Shown here: in pieces, positions 43,450 through 61,317 of the stretch | How positions within the stretch are numbered: position 1 is the first letter of the stretch | How the letters are laid out: each line of letters starts with the position of its first letter | From: JACPPO01 sp965262505 | GTDB lineage: Bacteria; Acidobacteriota; Vicinamibacteria; Vicinamibacterales; UBA2999 | Assembly: GCA_965262505.1 (NCBI GenBank) | Contig: CBDHFM010000030.1 | Coordinates: forward strand, 2,852,001 to 2,916,000 | Length of the DNA stretch: 64,000 nt | Direction of reading: 5' to 3' | Program-made: the position numbers and the translations under genes | The notes under the pieces: generated by a model | The model's input: only the letters and a program-made list of their open reading frames with translations | What the model was told of the DNA's origin: nothing | Database searches by the model: none

Positions 43450-44622
43450 GTGCACGTCAGCGCCATCATTGCTGCTGGGGGCCGAGGCGCGCGCCTTGGC
43501 GGCGACCGGCCGAAGCAGTTTCTTTCTCTCGGCGGGCGGCCGATTCTTCAGCGAAGCGTCGATGCGTTCGTGCTGAACGACCGGATTGCCGACATCGTCG
43601 TCGCGCTGCCGCACGACCTTGTCGAGGATGTCCCGGATTACCTGCGGGGCCGTCCCAAGCCCATTGCGATCGTCGAAGGCGGCGAGCGTCGCCAGGATTC
43701 CATCGCCAACGCATTCACTCTTGTCGCTGGTCGCGCGGACGTCGTGGTCATTCACGACGCGGCCCGACCGCTCGTCAGCGCCGATCTGATCCGGCGTACG
43801 GTGGACGCCGCCGTCGAGGGTGGCGCTGCCATTGCGGCGATGCCGGCCACCGACACGGTGAAGCGGGGGGGCGCCGACAGGGTCATCGTGGGCACGCTCC
43901 CGCGCGGGGAGATCTTCCTGGCGCAGACGCCGCAGGCATTTCGAGTGGGCGTACTGCGTGACGCGTTGGCACTGACGAGCAGGTCCACGGATGCCACCGA
44001 CGAAGCGGCGCTGGCCGAGCAGGCTGGGCATCGCGTGCGGCTCGTCGACGGCGATTCGTGGAACATGAAGATCACGACGCCTGACGATCTGGCGACGGCC
44101 GAGCGCCTGATCGGAGTGCCGGCCCCGAGCCCGGTCGACGCCACCACGCTACGCATTGGCAATGGATACGACCTGCACCGGCTGGTCGCAGGACGCCGCT
44201 TGATTCTGGGGGGGGTCGTCGTCCCGTTCGAGAAGGGGCTGGAAGGGCACTCGGACTCTGACGCGGTCTGTCATGCCGTCACCGATGCCATCCTTGGCGG
44301 CGCCGGCGCTGGCGACATCGGCCGGCATTTTCCTGATTCCGACGCGACCTGGAAGGACGCGGACAGCCTCACGCTGCTCGCGCGCGCCGTGCGGATCGTC
44401 GGCGGGGCCGGGTTCTCTGTCGTCAACGTTGACGTGGTGGTGATCGCCGAGCGCCCGAAACTGGTGCCCTACATCGACGCGATGCAAGCGAACCTGGCAC
44501 GTGCCATGGGCGTTGCGGCCGACAGGGTCAGTGTCAAGGGCAAGACCAACGAAGGCCTGGACTCGACCGGCGCCGGGGCGTCGATCGCCGTGCATGCCGT
44601 CGCGTTGGTGTCGCGGTCGTAG
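43450..44622 (+). CDS. ispDF: Bifunctional IspD-IspF, isoprenoid enzymes fused
   Basis: A 390-residue fusion. Residues 1-~225 are IspD, the CDP-methylerythritol synthase (IIAAGGRGARLGGDRPKQFL, VEGGERRQDSIANAF, VIHDAARPLVS). Residues ~235-390 are IspF, the cyclodiphosphate synthase (RIGNGYDLHRLVAGRRLILGG, EGHSDSDAVCHAVTDAILGG, with the metal-binding Asp and His, and KGKTNEGLDSTG). It provides steps 3 and 5 of the pathway; IspE (step 4) is at 10077. Start is GTG 43450. The fusion is known in several phyla. Confidence 0.96.
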   Translation: MHVSAIIAAGGRGARLGGDRPKQFLSLGGRPILQRSVDAFVLNDRIADIVVALPHDLVEDVPDYLRGRPKPIAIVEGGERRQDSIANAFTLVAGRADVVVIHDAARPLVSADLIRRTVDAAVEGGAAIAAMPATDTVKRGGADRVIVGTLPRGEIFLAQTPQAFRVGVLRDALALTSRSTDATDEAALAEQAGHRVRLVDGDSWNMKITTPDDLATAERLIGVPAPSPVDATTLRIGNGYDLHRLVAGRRLILGGVVVPFEKGLEGHSDSDAVCHAVTDAILGGAGAGDIGRHFPDSDATWKDADSLTLLARAVRIVGGAGFSVVNVDVVVIAERPKLVPYIDAMQANLARAMGVAADRVSVKGKTNEGLDSTGAGASIAVHAVALVSRS

Positions 44623-44646
44623 GGAAAGTGTAATAGGGCGCACATC

Positions 44647-46140
44647 GTGAGAGTTCGTTTCGCGAACAGTCCCACCGGCCAATTGCACGTTGGCAACGCG
44701 CGCACGGCCCTCTTTAACTGGCTGCTCGCGCGCCGGTTGGGCGGCACGGTCGTTCTCAGGGTCGAAGACACCGACGCCGAGCGATCGACGCGCGAGTTCG
44801 AACGCACGATCCTCGAGGACCTCCGGTGGATGGGGCTGGAATGGGACGAGGGTGTCGAGAAGGGCGGCGACCATGGGCCCTATCGGCAGTCCGAGCGCCT
44901 CCACATCTATCGGGCCCACATCGTGGAACTGTTGTCGCGCGGACAGGCCTACCGGTGCTTCTGTCTTCCGGAGGAGCTCGAGATGGACCGCTACGCGGCC
45001 CTGCGAGACCGGCGCCCGCCGAAGTACGTGGGCCGTTGCCGCGATATTCCACCAGAGCAGGCGCGCCAGCGCGTGGAGAACGGTGAGCCTGCCGCTATCC
45101 GCTTCCGGATCCCGGAGGACCGCGAAGTGGTCTTCAACGATATCGTGCGCGGCGATGTGCGGTTCAATACCGACGTGCTGGGCGATCCGATTCTCGTCCG
45201 ATCCGAAGGCATCCCGGCCTACAACTACGCAGTCGTGATTGACGATGCGCTGATGGAAATCACCCACGTGATTCGCGGCGAGGATCACATCTCGAATACG
45301 CCGCGGCAGCTGCTGCTGTATGAGGCCTTCGGGTGGACGCCTCCGGCGTTCGCGCACGTCTCGCTGGTGATGGGCCCCGATCACAGCCTGCTGTCAAAGC
45401 GGCACGGGGCGACGTCGGTGGGCGAGTTTCGCGCGCGCGGCTACCTGCCAGAGGCGCTCACGAACTACCTCGCGCTCATCGGGTGGTCGCCAGGCGAAGG
45501 GCAGGAACTTCTGCCGATGGACGAGTTGGCGCGTCGCTTCCGCCTTGAAGACGTGGGCCACAGTGCGGGCGTCTTCGACGTCGAGAAACTGGCGTGGGTA
45601 AATCGCCACTATCTCAAGCTCGCCGCGCCGGAGTGCCTGGCGCAGCTGTCCGAGCCGTATCTGAGGAACGAAGGATGGGTACTGGAACCGACGGCAGACG
45701 CGGCCGACTTTCTCGCCGCGGTCATCCCGCTGGCGGCAGCCTCGGTCGATCGGCTCGACCAGGTGCCGGCGCGTCTCCGGTTCCTCTTCGACTATTCGGC
45801 CGAGCGCGCGCTCGAGGACCCGGCGGTCCGTGCGGAAGCTGGAGCGGCTCGTCCGGTCGTCGCTGCGCTTGCGGAGGTGCTCGTGCAACACGCGCCGCTC
45901 CGCGACCGCGACGCGTTTCGTGCGGCGGTCGCGCAGGTGCGTGAGCGGACGGGGCAGAAGGGGAAGCCCCTGCTGCACCCGATCCGGCTCGCCCTTACAG
46001 GAGAGGCCGAAGGTCTCGAGCTGGACCTCGCGGTGCCGGCTATCGAGCGCGGGGCCGCGCTGGGTCAATCTGGTCTTCGGCCGGTTGTGGGCGCGGCCGA
46101 GCGCGCGGCGGCGTTTCACCGGGCGCTCGGCGACCCGTAG
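44647..46140 (+). CDS. gltX: Glutamyl-tRNA synthetase
   Basis: A 497-residue class I synthetase. It starts MRVRFANSPTGQLHVGNART, giving the HIGH-type signature as HVGN; the KMSKS-type motif is SLLSKRHGATSVG. Between them are the Glu-binding VIRGEDHISNTPRQ and YNYAVVIDD. The C-terminal anticodon domain is present, so it is complete. Whether it charges only Glu or also tRNA-Gln cannot be said; gatCAB is not in the window. Start is GTG 44647. Confidence 0.95.
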   Translation: MRVRFANSPTGQLHVGNARTALFNWLLARRLGGTVVLRVEDTDAERSTREFERTILEDLRWMGLEWDEGVEKGGDHGPYRQSERLHIYRAHIVELLSRGQAYRCFCLPEELEMDRYAALRDRRPPKYVGRCRDIPPEQARQRVENGEPAAIRFRIPEDREVVFNDIVRGDVRFNTDVLGDPILVRSEGIPAYNYAVVIDDALMEITHVIRGEDHISNTPRQLLLYEAFGWTPPAFAHVSLVMGPDHSLLSKRHGATSVGEFRARGYLPEALTNYLALIGWSPGEGQELLPMDELARRFRLEDVGHSAGVFDVEKLAWVNRHYLKLAAPECLAQLSEPYLRNEGWVLEPTADAADFLAAVIPLAAASVDRLDQVPARLRFLFDYSAERALEDPAVRAEAGAARPVVAALAEVLVQHAPLRDRDAFRAAVAQVRERTGQKGKPLLHPIRLALTGEAEGLELDLAVPAIERGAALGQSGLRPVVGAAERAAAFHRALGDP

Positions 46141-46196
46141 AGGCTCGCTCGACGATTGCCACCTGAAGGGTCAGATTCCGTCGCAAGGCGTCGCCC

Positions 46197-46970
46197 ATGA
46201 TGATCATTCACGGCATCAATCCCGTCCTCGAGGCGCTGCGCGCCGGCCGCGTGAAGGAAGTTCGCGTTGCAGGGGGCGCTGCGGAGCGCGCTGCAGGGCG
46301 GGGTGGTGGGCGCGTGCCGGAGGTGCTGGCGCTGGCCCGCGAACATGGCGTGCGTGTCCGTCGCGTGCCGGAGGAAGTGCTCGATCGTGACTCGCAGCGG
46401 GGCGTGCATCAGGGGGTCGTGGCCGATCTCGAGGACGCGCAGAGGTACAGCGTCGAAGATCTGGTTCGGGGGGCCGCAGGTACGGCGCTGTTGGTCGTGC
46501 TGGACGGCATCGAGGATCCCCACAATCTGGGGGCCATCCTGCGCACCGCGGATGCCGCCGGCGTGGACGGTCTGGTGCGGCAGACTCGCCGGTCCGCGGC
46601 GCTCGGTGGCGCGGCAGCGAAGGCGTCCGCGGGCGCCGTGGCCCACGTCAGGATTGCCGAGGTCGTCAATATCGCGAGGGCGCTCGAGGAGTTGAAGGCG
46701 TTAGGTGTCTGGACGGTCGGACTCGTCGCCGGGGCCGCCACGCCCTACGACGCCGTCGATTTCACGGGCCCATCGGCCATCGTCCTCGGCGGGGAGGGCT
46801 CCGGGTTACGGCGACTGGTCCGTGAGCGGTGTGACTTTCTGGCCGCCATCCCGATGGGGGGGCATGTGGACAGCCTGAACGTCTCGGTTGCCGCCGGAGT
46901 CGCGCTTTTTGAAGCGGTCCGGCAGCGCGCGGTGAGGACGTCGGACCCAGGCCTGCCGGGCGTTCGGTAG
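46197..46970 (+). CDS. rlmB: 23S rRNA (guanosine-2'-O-)-methyltransferase, TrmH family
   Basis: A 257-residue SPOUT methyltransferase. N-terminal substrate-binding domain (INPVLEALRAGRVKEVRVAG), then the knotted domain with VLDGIEDPHNLGAILRTADAAGV, VLGGEGSGLRRLVRERCD and IPMGGHVDSLNVSVAAGVALFEAVRQ, the three TrmH motifs. RlmB methylates G2251 in the ribosome peptidyl-transferase loop. It starts at ATG 46197 and precedes the tRNA cluster. Confidence 0.93.
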   Translation: MMIIHGINPVLEALRAGRVKEVRVAGGAAERAAGRGGGRVPEVLALAREHGVRVRRVPEEVLDRDSQRGVHQGVVADLEDAQRYSVEDLVRGAAGTALLVVLDGIEDPHNLGAILRTADAAGVDGLVRQTRRSAALGGAAAKASAGAVAHVRIAEVVNIARALEELKALGVWTVGLVAGAATPYDAVDFTGPSAIVLGGEGSGLRRLVRERCDFLAAIPMGGHVDSLNVSVAAGVALFEAVRQRAVRTSDPGLPGVR

Positions 46971-47040
46971 AGGACACCTCGGCGACGTTATTCACGGCAG
47001 GCCAAGCCTTTACCGGCGCTCCGAGGGCAGCGCGGAAGTC

Positions 47041-47070
47041 TTGCCGGACTGGCACGGGAAGTGCTACTAT
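47041..47070 (+). promoter_or_regulatory. Promoter of the tRNA-tuf cluster
   Basis: TTGCCG (47041-47046) and TACTAT (47065-47070) with an 18-base spacer end 14 bases before tRNA-Thr. It would begin the stable-RNA transcript running to tuf. Confidence 0.55.
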
Positions 47071-47084
47071 TTGTCCTTTGTCTG

Positions 47085-47161
47085 GCTGGCGTAGCTCAGT
47101 CCGGTAGAGCAGCTGATTTGTAATCAGCGGGTCGGGGGTTCAAATCCCTCCGCCAGCTCCA
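47085..47161 (+). tRNA. tRNA-Thr (TGT), CCA encoded
   Basis: Acceptor GCTGGCG (47085-47091) pairs with CGCCAGC (47151-47157); anticodon TGT at 47119-47121; T loop TTCAAAT; discriminator T; CCA 47159-47161. First of four tRNA genes before tuf. Confidence 0.95.
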
Positions 47162-47305
47162 ATGGAACTGCTCGCCGCGCCTTTCAGGGAAGCGCCGAAT
47201 ACACGAATTCCAAGACATGACAGGACCCTGAGCCCAGGCTTCTGGCCTCAGATGCATCGAGCTGAGGACGGAGCGACGAGGTTTACGGCCCGGGAGTGAA
47301 GTTTA

Positions 47306-47392
47306 GGGGAGGTGGCGGAGCGGTCAATCGCAGCAGACTGTAAATCTGCCGCCCTAGTGGCTACGGAGGTTCGAACCCTCCCCTCCCCACCA
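47306..47392 (+). tRNA. tRNA-Tyr (GTA), CCA encoded
   Basis: Acceptor GGGGAGG (47306-47312) pairs with CCTCCCC (47382-47388); anticodon GTA at 47340-47342; a long variable arm makes it 84 bases plus CCA, as expected for bacterial Tyr tRNA. The T arm is GGAGG-TTCGAAC-CCTCC. Its 3' end is half of a long inverted repeat (see 47385). Confidence 0.95.
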
Positions 47393-47442
47393 ACTGTCAC
47401 TCGCGCGATGAGTGACGGGCGCGCGAATGACAGTTGGTGGGG
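47385..47442 (+). repeat. 23-bp inverted repeat using the tRNA-Tyr 3' end
   Basis: Arm 47385-47407 starts inside the tRNA-Tyr acceptor stem and CCA and matches the reverse complement of 47420-47442 with one mismatch; the loop is 12 bases. The second arm also supplies the left half of the following terminator-like hairpin, so the two cannot form together. Confidence 0.75.
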
Positions 47443-47460
47443 AGCCCCCCAACGTTTTTT
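47434..47460 (+). terminator. Terminator-like hairpin after tRNA-Tyr
   Basis: TTGG, bulged T, GGGG, then AG and CCCCCCAA, two bases and six T (47455-47460). A stem of about seven bp with a bulge is possible. It lies inside the tRNA cluster, upstream of tRNA-Gly, so it could reduce transcript flow to the downstream genes. Confidence 0.5.
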
Positions 47461-47608
47461 GGCCGCCGCGCTGGCGCACGGCGGCATTCGGCCTGGAGTT
47501 GCTAGGTGTGTCGTGCGGCGAAGTCGAACGGATAGGTCGGGCAGCGCGTGGGTGTTCAGGCGGGCTTGGCCGCCGAAGCGCCGAACAGGGCGCCGTAGAG
47601 GCGCGAGG

Positions 47609-47683
47609 GCGGGAGTAACTCAGTGGTAGAGTCACAGCCTTCCAAGCTGTTGGTCGCGGGTTCGATCCCCGTCTCCCGCTCCA
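47609..47683 (+). tRNA. tRNA-Gly (TCC), CCA encoded
   Basis: Acceptor GCGGGAG (47609-47615) pairs with CTCCCGC (47673-47679); anticodon TCC at 47641-47643 in loop CTTCCAA; discriminator T; CCA 47681-47683. Confidence 0.95.
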
Positions 47684-47810
47684 AAGACCGGACGCACGGA
47701 GTGCCTGGGACTTCGTGGGTCGTGTCTGGGCGGAAAGCGTCCTTAGCAGATGGTGCGTCTGCCCAGGAGCGAAGCACGAGGCACGAAGCGCCGGCGGGCG
47801 AAGCGAGCAT

Positions 47811-47886
<76 letters not shown>

Positions 47887-47933
47887 TAGGCAACTACGCA
47901 GGTATTCATCTCATAAGAGCGAGCGCACAAGTC

Positions 47934-49133
<1,200 letters not shown>

Positions 49134-49138
49134 CCGCC

Positions 49139-49288
49139 ATGAGGGACATCGTTCATCTCGCATGCGGCGACTGCAAGCGTCGGAACTACAGCACGACCAA
49201 GAACAAGAAGAAGACGACAGAGCGGATCGAGTTCAGCAAGTACTGCCGCTTCTGCCGAAAGCACACGGCGCACAAGGAAACGAAGTAG
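49139..49288 (+). CDS. rpmG: 50S ribosomal protein L33
   Basis: A 49-residue protein, MRDIVHLACGDCKRRNYSTT, then a Lys-rich stretch and KYCRFCRKHTAHKETK. Two CxxC pairs mark a zinc-type L33. It starts five bases after tuf and precedes tRNA-Trp, the normal tuf-rpmG-Trp-secE order. Confidence 0.95.
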   Translation: MRDIVHLACGDCKRRNYSTTKNKKKTTERIEFSKYCRFCRKHTAHKETK

Positions 49289-49294
49289 GCGCTC

Positions 49295-49339
49295 TCGGCT
49301 TTGGGTTCTGGGCTCTTGGCTGACCAAGCCCAAAGCCGA
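49295..49339. repeat. Stem-loop between rpmG and tRNA-Trp
   Basis: TCGGCTTTGGG (49295-49305) and CCCAAAGCCGA (49329-49339) form a perfect 11-bp stem; a smaller CTTGG..CCAAG pair sits inside. No T run follows, so it is not a simple terminator; an RNA-processing site before tRNA-Trp is possible. Confidence 0.55.
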
Positions 49340-49364
49340 AAGCCTAGCGCCCAAAGACGGGTTT

Positions 49365-49440
49365 AGGTCAGTAGCTCAATTGGTAGAGCACCGGTCTCCA
49401 AAACCGGGGGCTGGGGGTTCGAGCCCCTCCTGACCTGCCA
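49365..49440 (+). tRNA. tRNA-Trp (CCA), 3' CCA encoded
   Basis: Acceptor AGGTCAG (49365-49371) pairs with CTGACCT (49430-49436); anticodon CCA at 49398-49400; discriminator G; CCA 49438-49440. It lies 12 bases before secE. Confidence 0.95.
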
Positions 49441-49451
49441 GGAACGGCAGA

Positions 49452-49712
49452 ATGAGCACGTTAGAGCAAGCCAAGTCGGCGCCTGTTCGCAGCTCCGAGG
49501 GGGGCATCCGCGGGTGGTGGGAGAACAGCCGCAGCTTCGTTGCCGAGGTGCGGAACGAGACCCGCCGCGTGACGTGGCCGACGCGGCGCGAGGTCTATGC
49601 GACGACGGTCGTGGTGATCCTGACGTCCACGTTCTTCGGGTTGTATCTCTGGGGGTTGGACTTGGCGTTCGATCGAATCGTGAACTGGATCTTCAGGCGG
49701 TTTGGAGTGTGA
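49452..49712 (+). CDS. secE: Preprotein translocase subunit SecE
   Basis: An 86-residue protein with the conserved amphipathic block FVAEVRNETRRVTWPTRREV followed by one membrane helix (YATTVVVILTSTFFGLYLWG). It clamps SecY in the export channel. The stop overlaps the nusG ATG by one base. Confidence 0.95.
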   Translation: MSTLEQAKSAPVRSSEGGIRGWWENSRSFVAEVRNETRRVTWPTRREVYATTVVVILTSTFFGLYLWGLDLAFDRIVNWIFRRFGV

Positions 49713-50254
49713 TGACCGAGGTCGCCACGAAGAGCTGGTACATCGTCCACACGTACTCGGGGTTTGAGAAGAAGGTGTCCGAGTCGCTCGTGCAGCGGGT
49801 GCAGGCGTACGGGCTCCAGGACGAGATCGGGGAAATTCTGATCCCGACCGAAGATGTCGTTGAGATGCGCAGCGGCCGCAAAGTCGTGACGCCGAAGCGG
49901 TTCTTTCCCGGCTACATCCTGGTCGAGATGAACATGTCGGACCACGCGTGGCACGTCGTGAAGAACACGCCGAAGGTGACCGGGTTCGTGGGCGCAGGCA
50001 GTAAGCCGACGCCGCTCAGCCAGGAAGAGGTCGAGCAGATTCTCAACCAGGTGAAGACGGCGGCGGAGAAGCCGAAGCCGAAGTACAGCTTCGAGAAGGG
50101 CGACCACGTACGGATCAACGAGGGTCCGTTCACCAGCTTCAACGGTGTTGTCGACGAGGTAAACATCGACAAGAACACGCTGAAGGTGATGGTGACGATT
50201 TTCGGCCGCGCTACGCCGGTCGAATTGGATTTTTTGCAGGTAGAGAAGATCTAG
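49712..50254 (+). CDS. nusG: Transcription termination/antitermination protein NusG
   Basis: A 180-residue NusG: WYIVHTYSGFEKKVSESLVQ, GRKVVTPKRFFPGYILVEM, VKNTPKVTGFVG, and the C-terminal KOW domain (FEKGDHVRINEGPFTSFNGV). It binds RNA polymerase and links it to Rho or the ribosome. Coupled to secE by TGATG. Confidence 0.96.
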   Translation: MTEVATKSWYIVHTYSGFEKKVSESLVQRVQAYGLQDEIGEILIPTEDVVEMRSGRKVVTPKRFFPGYILVEMNMSDHAWHVVKNTPKVTGFVGAGSKPTPLSQEEVEQILNQVKTAAEKPKPKYSFEKGDHVRINEGPFTSFNGVVDEVNIDKNTLKVMVTIFGRATPVELDFLQVEKI

Positions 50255-50258
50255 GTCG

Positions 50259-50684
50259 ATGGCAAAGAAAGTTCAAGCGATGGTGAAGCTGCAGATTGCC
50301 GCGGGCAAGGCGACGCCCGCGCCGCCGGTGGGGACCGCTCTCGGTCCGCACGGCGTGAACATCATGGATTTCTGCAAGAACTACAACGTGAAGACGGCGA
50401 AAGATGAGGGCCTGATTATTCCGGTCGTGATCACCGTCTATGCCGATCGGAGCTACAGCTTCATCACAAAGACGCCGCCGGCGTCTGTGCTGCTCAAGAA
50501 GGCAGCCAATTTGGCGAAGGGGTCGGCCGAGCCCAACCGCAACAAGGTCGGCACGGTGACGGCCACCGAGGTCGAGGACATCGCGAAGCTGAAGATGCCC
50601 GATCTCAACTGCCAGGATATCGAGGCGGCGATCAAGACCGTGCGCGGCACGGCGCGGTCGATGGGGATCGATGTAATCGGATAA
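50259..50684 (+). CDS. rplK: 50S ribosomal protein L11
   Basis: A 141-residue L11: VKLQIAAGKATPAPPVGTAL, GPHGVNIMDFCKNYN, and C-terminal RNA-binding DLNCQDIEAAIKTVRGTARS. It starts four bases after nusG; its stop borders a structured spacer before rplA. Confidence 0.96.
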   Translation: MAKKVQAMVKLQIAAGKATPAPPVGTALGPHGVNIMDFCKNYNVKTAKDEGLIIPVVITVYADRSYSFITKTPPASVLLKKAANLAKGSAEPNRNKVGTVTATEVEDIAKLKMPDLNCQDIEAAIKTVRGTARSMGIDVIG

Positions 50685-50770
50685 ACCACGAAGCACACGA
50701 CGATCACGAAGGACAACCGTTCCAAGAAAGATTCCTCGTGACCTTCGCGCCCTTCGTGAACTTCGTGGTT
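50684..50770. repeat. Nested inverted repeat between rplK and rplA
   Basis: AACCACGAAG (50684-50693) pairs with CTTCGTGGTT (50761-50770), and inside it TCACGAAGG (50704-50712) with CCTTCGTGA (50751-50759). The 142-base spacer thus folds into one long stem. This CACGAAG palindrome type is a common intergenic repeat in such genomes. A smaller GAGCCTCGGGGCTC hairpin follows before the rplA ribosome site. Confidence 0.65.
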
Positions 50771-50826
50771 GAAGGCGGTATCAGTGGGAGGAGCCTCGGG
50801 GCTCCGTTCGGACCACGGGGAGGCAC

Positions 50827-51531
50827 ATGGCAAGGCACGGCAAGAAATTCACAGCCGCCGACGCGCAGGTCGAAGACCGGCCGTACACACTCGAGGAGGC
50901 GATTCCCCTGGTCCAGAAGTTGAAGTACGCCAAGTTCGATGAGACGGTGGAGTTGGCGATGCGGCTCGGCGTGGACCCCAGGCACGCCGATCAGATGGTC
51001 CGCGGCACGGTCGTTCTTCCGCACGGGCTGGGCAAGAGCAAGCGCGTGCTGGCTATCGCGGGTGCCGACAAGCAGAAGGAAGCGTCCGATGCCGGGGCGG
51101 AGTATGTCGGCGGCGACGAGTTCGTCGAGAAGATTTTCGGCGGGTGGGTCGATTTCGACGCGGTGGTGGCGACGCCCGATATGATGCGCGCGGTCGGGCG
51201 CCTCGGGAAGGTGCTCGGCCCGCGGGGCCTCATGCCCAACCCGAAGACCGGCACGGTAACGCCGAATGTGGCCCAGGCGATCAAAGAGATCAAGGCGGGC
51301 AAGGTGGAGTTCCGCGTCGACAAGACCGGCATTATTCATGTGCCCGTTGGCAAGACGTCGTTCCCCGCCGAGAACCTGGTGGCGAACGCGCACGCCCTGG
51401 TCGATAGTGTGGTCCGCGCGAAGCCGCCGGCGGCCAAGGGCAGGTACATCAAGTCAGTCACCGTGTCCTCCACGATGGGGCCGGGGGTCGCGATCGACGC
51501 CGCCCACGTCGATGAGCGGACGAGGCACTAG
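50827..51531 (+). CDS. rplA: 50S ribosomal protein L1
   Basis: A 234-residue L1: KYAKFDETVELAMRLGVDPR, ADQMVRGTVVLPHGLGKSKR, MRAVGRLGKVLGPRGLMPNP and GTVTPNVAQAIKEIKAGK. It binds the 23S L1 stalk and often represses its own operon. GGGGAGG lies before ATG 50827. Confidence 0.96.
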   Translation: MARHGKKFTAADAQVEDRPYTLEEAIPLVQKLKYAKFDETVELAMRLGVDPRHADQMVRGTVVLPHGLGKSKRVLAIAGADKQKEASDAGAEYVGGDEFVEKIFGGWVDFDAVVATPDMMRAVGRLGKVLGPRGLMPNPKTGTVTPNVAQAIKEIKAGKVEFRVDKTGIIHVPVGKTSFPAENLVANAHALVDSVVRAKPPAAKGRYIKSVTVSSTMGPGVAIDAAHVDERTRH

Positions 51532-51539
51532 GGGAACCG

Positions 51540-52067
51540 ATGGCTGCTACCAGAACTGACAAAGAGCAGAAGCTCCAGGATCTCGCGTCGGTCTTCGCGT
51601 CGGTCGACACGGCGATCCTCGTGGACTACAAGGGCCTGAACGTCCCCAAGGCCACCGACCTACGGCAGCAGCTTCGCGCCGTGCGCGGGCAGTACAGGGT
51701 CATCAAGAACACGATTGCCAAGCGGGCGAGCCAGGGGACGAAACTGACGTTGCTCGAGTCGCACTTCGAAGGCACGACGGCGATTGCCTATACGAGCGAC
51801 GACGCGGTAGCGCTGGCCAAGGTGCTGACGACCTTCATGAAGGGTGCGCCGACGCTGTCGATCAAAGCGGCGGTTCTGGAGGGACGGGCGATCGGGCCCG
51901 CGGAGGTCAGCGAACTTGCCAGCCTGCCGAGCAGGCCGGAGCTGTACGCGAGGCTCCTCTTCGTGCTGCAGGCACCGATGCAGCAGGTCGTCTCGGTGCT
52001 GGCCGCGGCGCCGCGCGACCTGATGTCCGTGTTGGCGCAGGTGGAGCAGAAGAAGAAGGAATCGTAG
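51540..52067 (+). CDS. rplJ: 50S ribosomal protein L10
   Basis: A 175-residue L10: DTAILVDYKGLNVPKATDLR, RVIKNTIAKRAS, LASLPSRPELYARLLFVLQA. The C-terminal helix, which holds the L7/L12 dimers, ends LMSVLAQVEQKKKES. It starts eight bases after rplA. Confidence 0.96.
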   Translation: MAATRTDKEQKLQDLASVFASVDTAILVDYKGLNVPKATDLRQQLRAVRGQYRVIKNTIAKRASQGTKLTLLESHFEGTTAIAYTSDDAVALAKVLTTFMKGAPTLSIKAAVLEGRAIGPAEVSELASLPSRPELYARLLFVLQAPMQQVVSVLAAAPRDLMSVLAQVEQKKKES

Positions 52068-52077
52068 GGACGGAGAC

Positions 52078-52097
52078 GGCGGGCCGCAGGGCCCGCC
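52078..52097. repeat. GC-rich hairpin between rplJ and rplL
   Basis: GGCGGGC, a six-base loop, GCCCGCC. It lies ahead of the rplL ribosome site; no T run follows. This type of GC palindrome is frequent in intergenic DNA. Confidence 0.5.
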
Positions 52098-52112
52098 CTA
52101 CAGGAGATGGAC

Positions 52113-52502
52113 ATGGCCGAAGTGAATCAGCAGCAGGTGATCGACTACATCAAGGGCATCAGCGTCATGGAGCTCTCGCAGCTCGTGAAGGCGCTCGAAT
52201 CGGAGCTCGGCGTGTCCGCAGCGGTGGCCATGCCCATGGCGATGCCGGGCATGGGGATGGCGGGCGGCGCCGCGGCGCCGGCCGAGGAGCAGACGGAGTT
52301 CACTGTCAGCCTCACAGAAATCGGCTCGGAGAAGATCAAGGTCATCAAGGTGGTTCGCGAAGTGACCAGCCTCGGCCTGAAGGAAGCCAAGGATCTCGTG
52401 GAGAGCGCGCCGAAAGCGTTGAAGGAAGGCGTGAACAAGGACGAGGCCGCGGCGATCAAGAAGAAGTTCGATGAAGTCGGCGCGAAGGTGGAAATCAAGT
52501 AG
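52113..52502 (+). CDS. rplL: 50S ribosomal protein L7/L12
   Basis: A 129-residue L7/L12. I choose ATG 52113 (MAEVNQQQVIDYIKGISVME), with GGAG seven bases upstream, over ATG 52107, which touches the GGAG. The N-terminal dimer domain, a Met/Gly/Ala hinge (VAMPMAMPGMGMAGGAAA) and the C-terminal factor-binding domain (SEKIKVIKVVREVTSLGLKE) are all present. Confidence 0.95.
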   Translation: MAEVNQQQVIDYIKGISVMELSQLVKALESELGVSAAVAMPMAMPGMGMAGGAAAPAEEQTEFTVSLTEIGSEKIKVIKVVREVTSLGLKEAKDLVESAPKALKEGVNKDEAAAIKKKFDEVGAKVEIK

Positions 52503-52591
52503 GTGAACTACGGCGTTCGGCGCGGGCATCGACGCCCGGGCATCCCTGAGTACCACGCACCACGCACGCAGCACTGACGAGAGGTCCATCT

Positions 52592-61135
<8,544 letters not shown>

Positions 61136-61163
61136 CGTTCCCACGTCCGGGCCACGGAGCCAC

Positions 61164-61203
61164 AGAGGCATGGAGGATTCGTTTCTCCGTGCCTCTTTTG
61201 TTT
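61164..61203 (+). terminator. Terminator of the rpoBC transcript
   Basis: AGAGGCATGGAG and CTCCGTGCCTCT form a 12-bp stem with one G-U pair, loop of nine, followed by TTTGTTT. It lies 28 bases after the rpoC stop and ends the ribosomal/RNA polymerase block. Confidence 0.8.
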
Positions 61204-61317
61204 CGTGCGCGCCGCCACGTTACACTGCCACCCTCGCACGCGTACGTGCGCGTCGAAACGGGGTTCGGCCGGTGACGTAATCTGTTCCCATCCCCCGTCT
61301 CGCAAAGGAGCGAAGAC

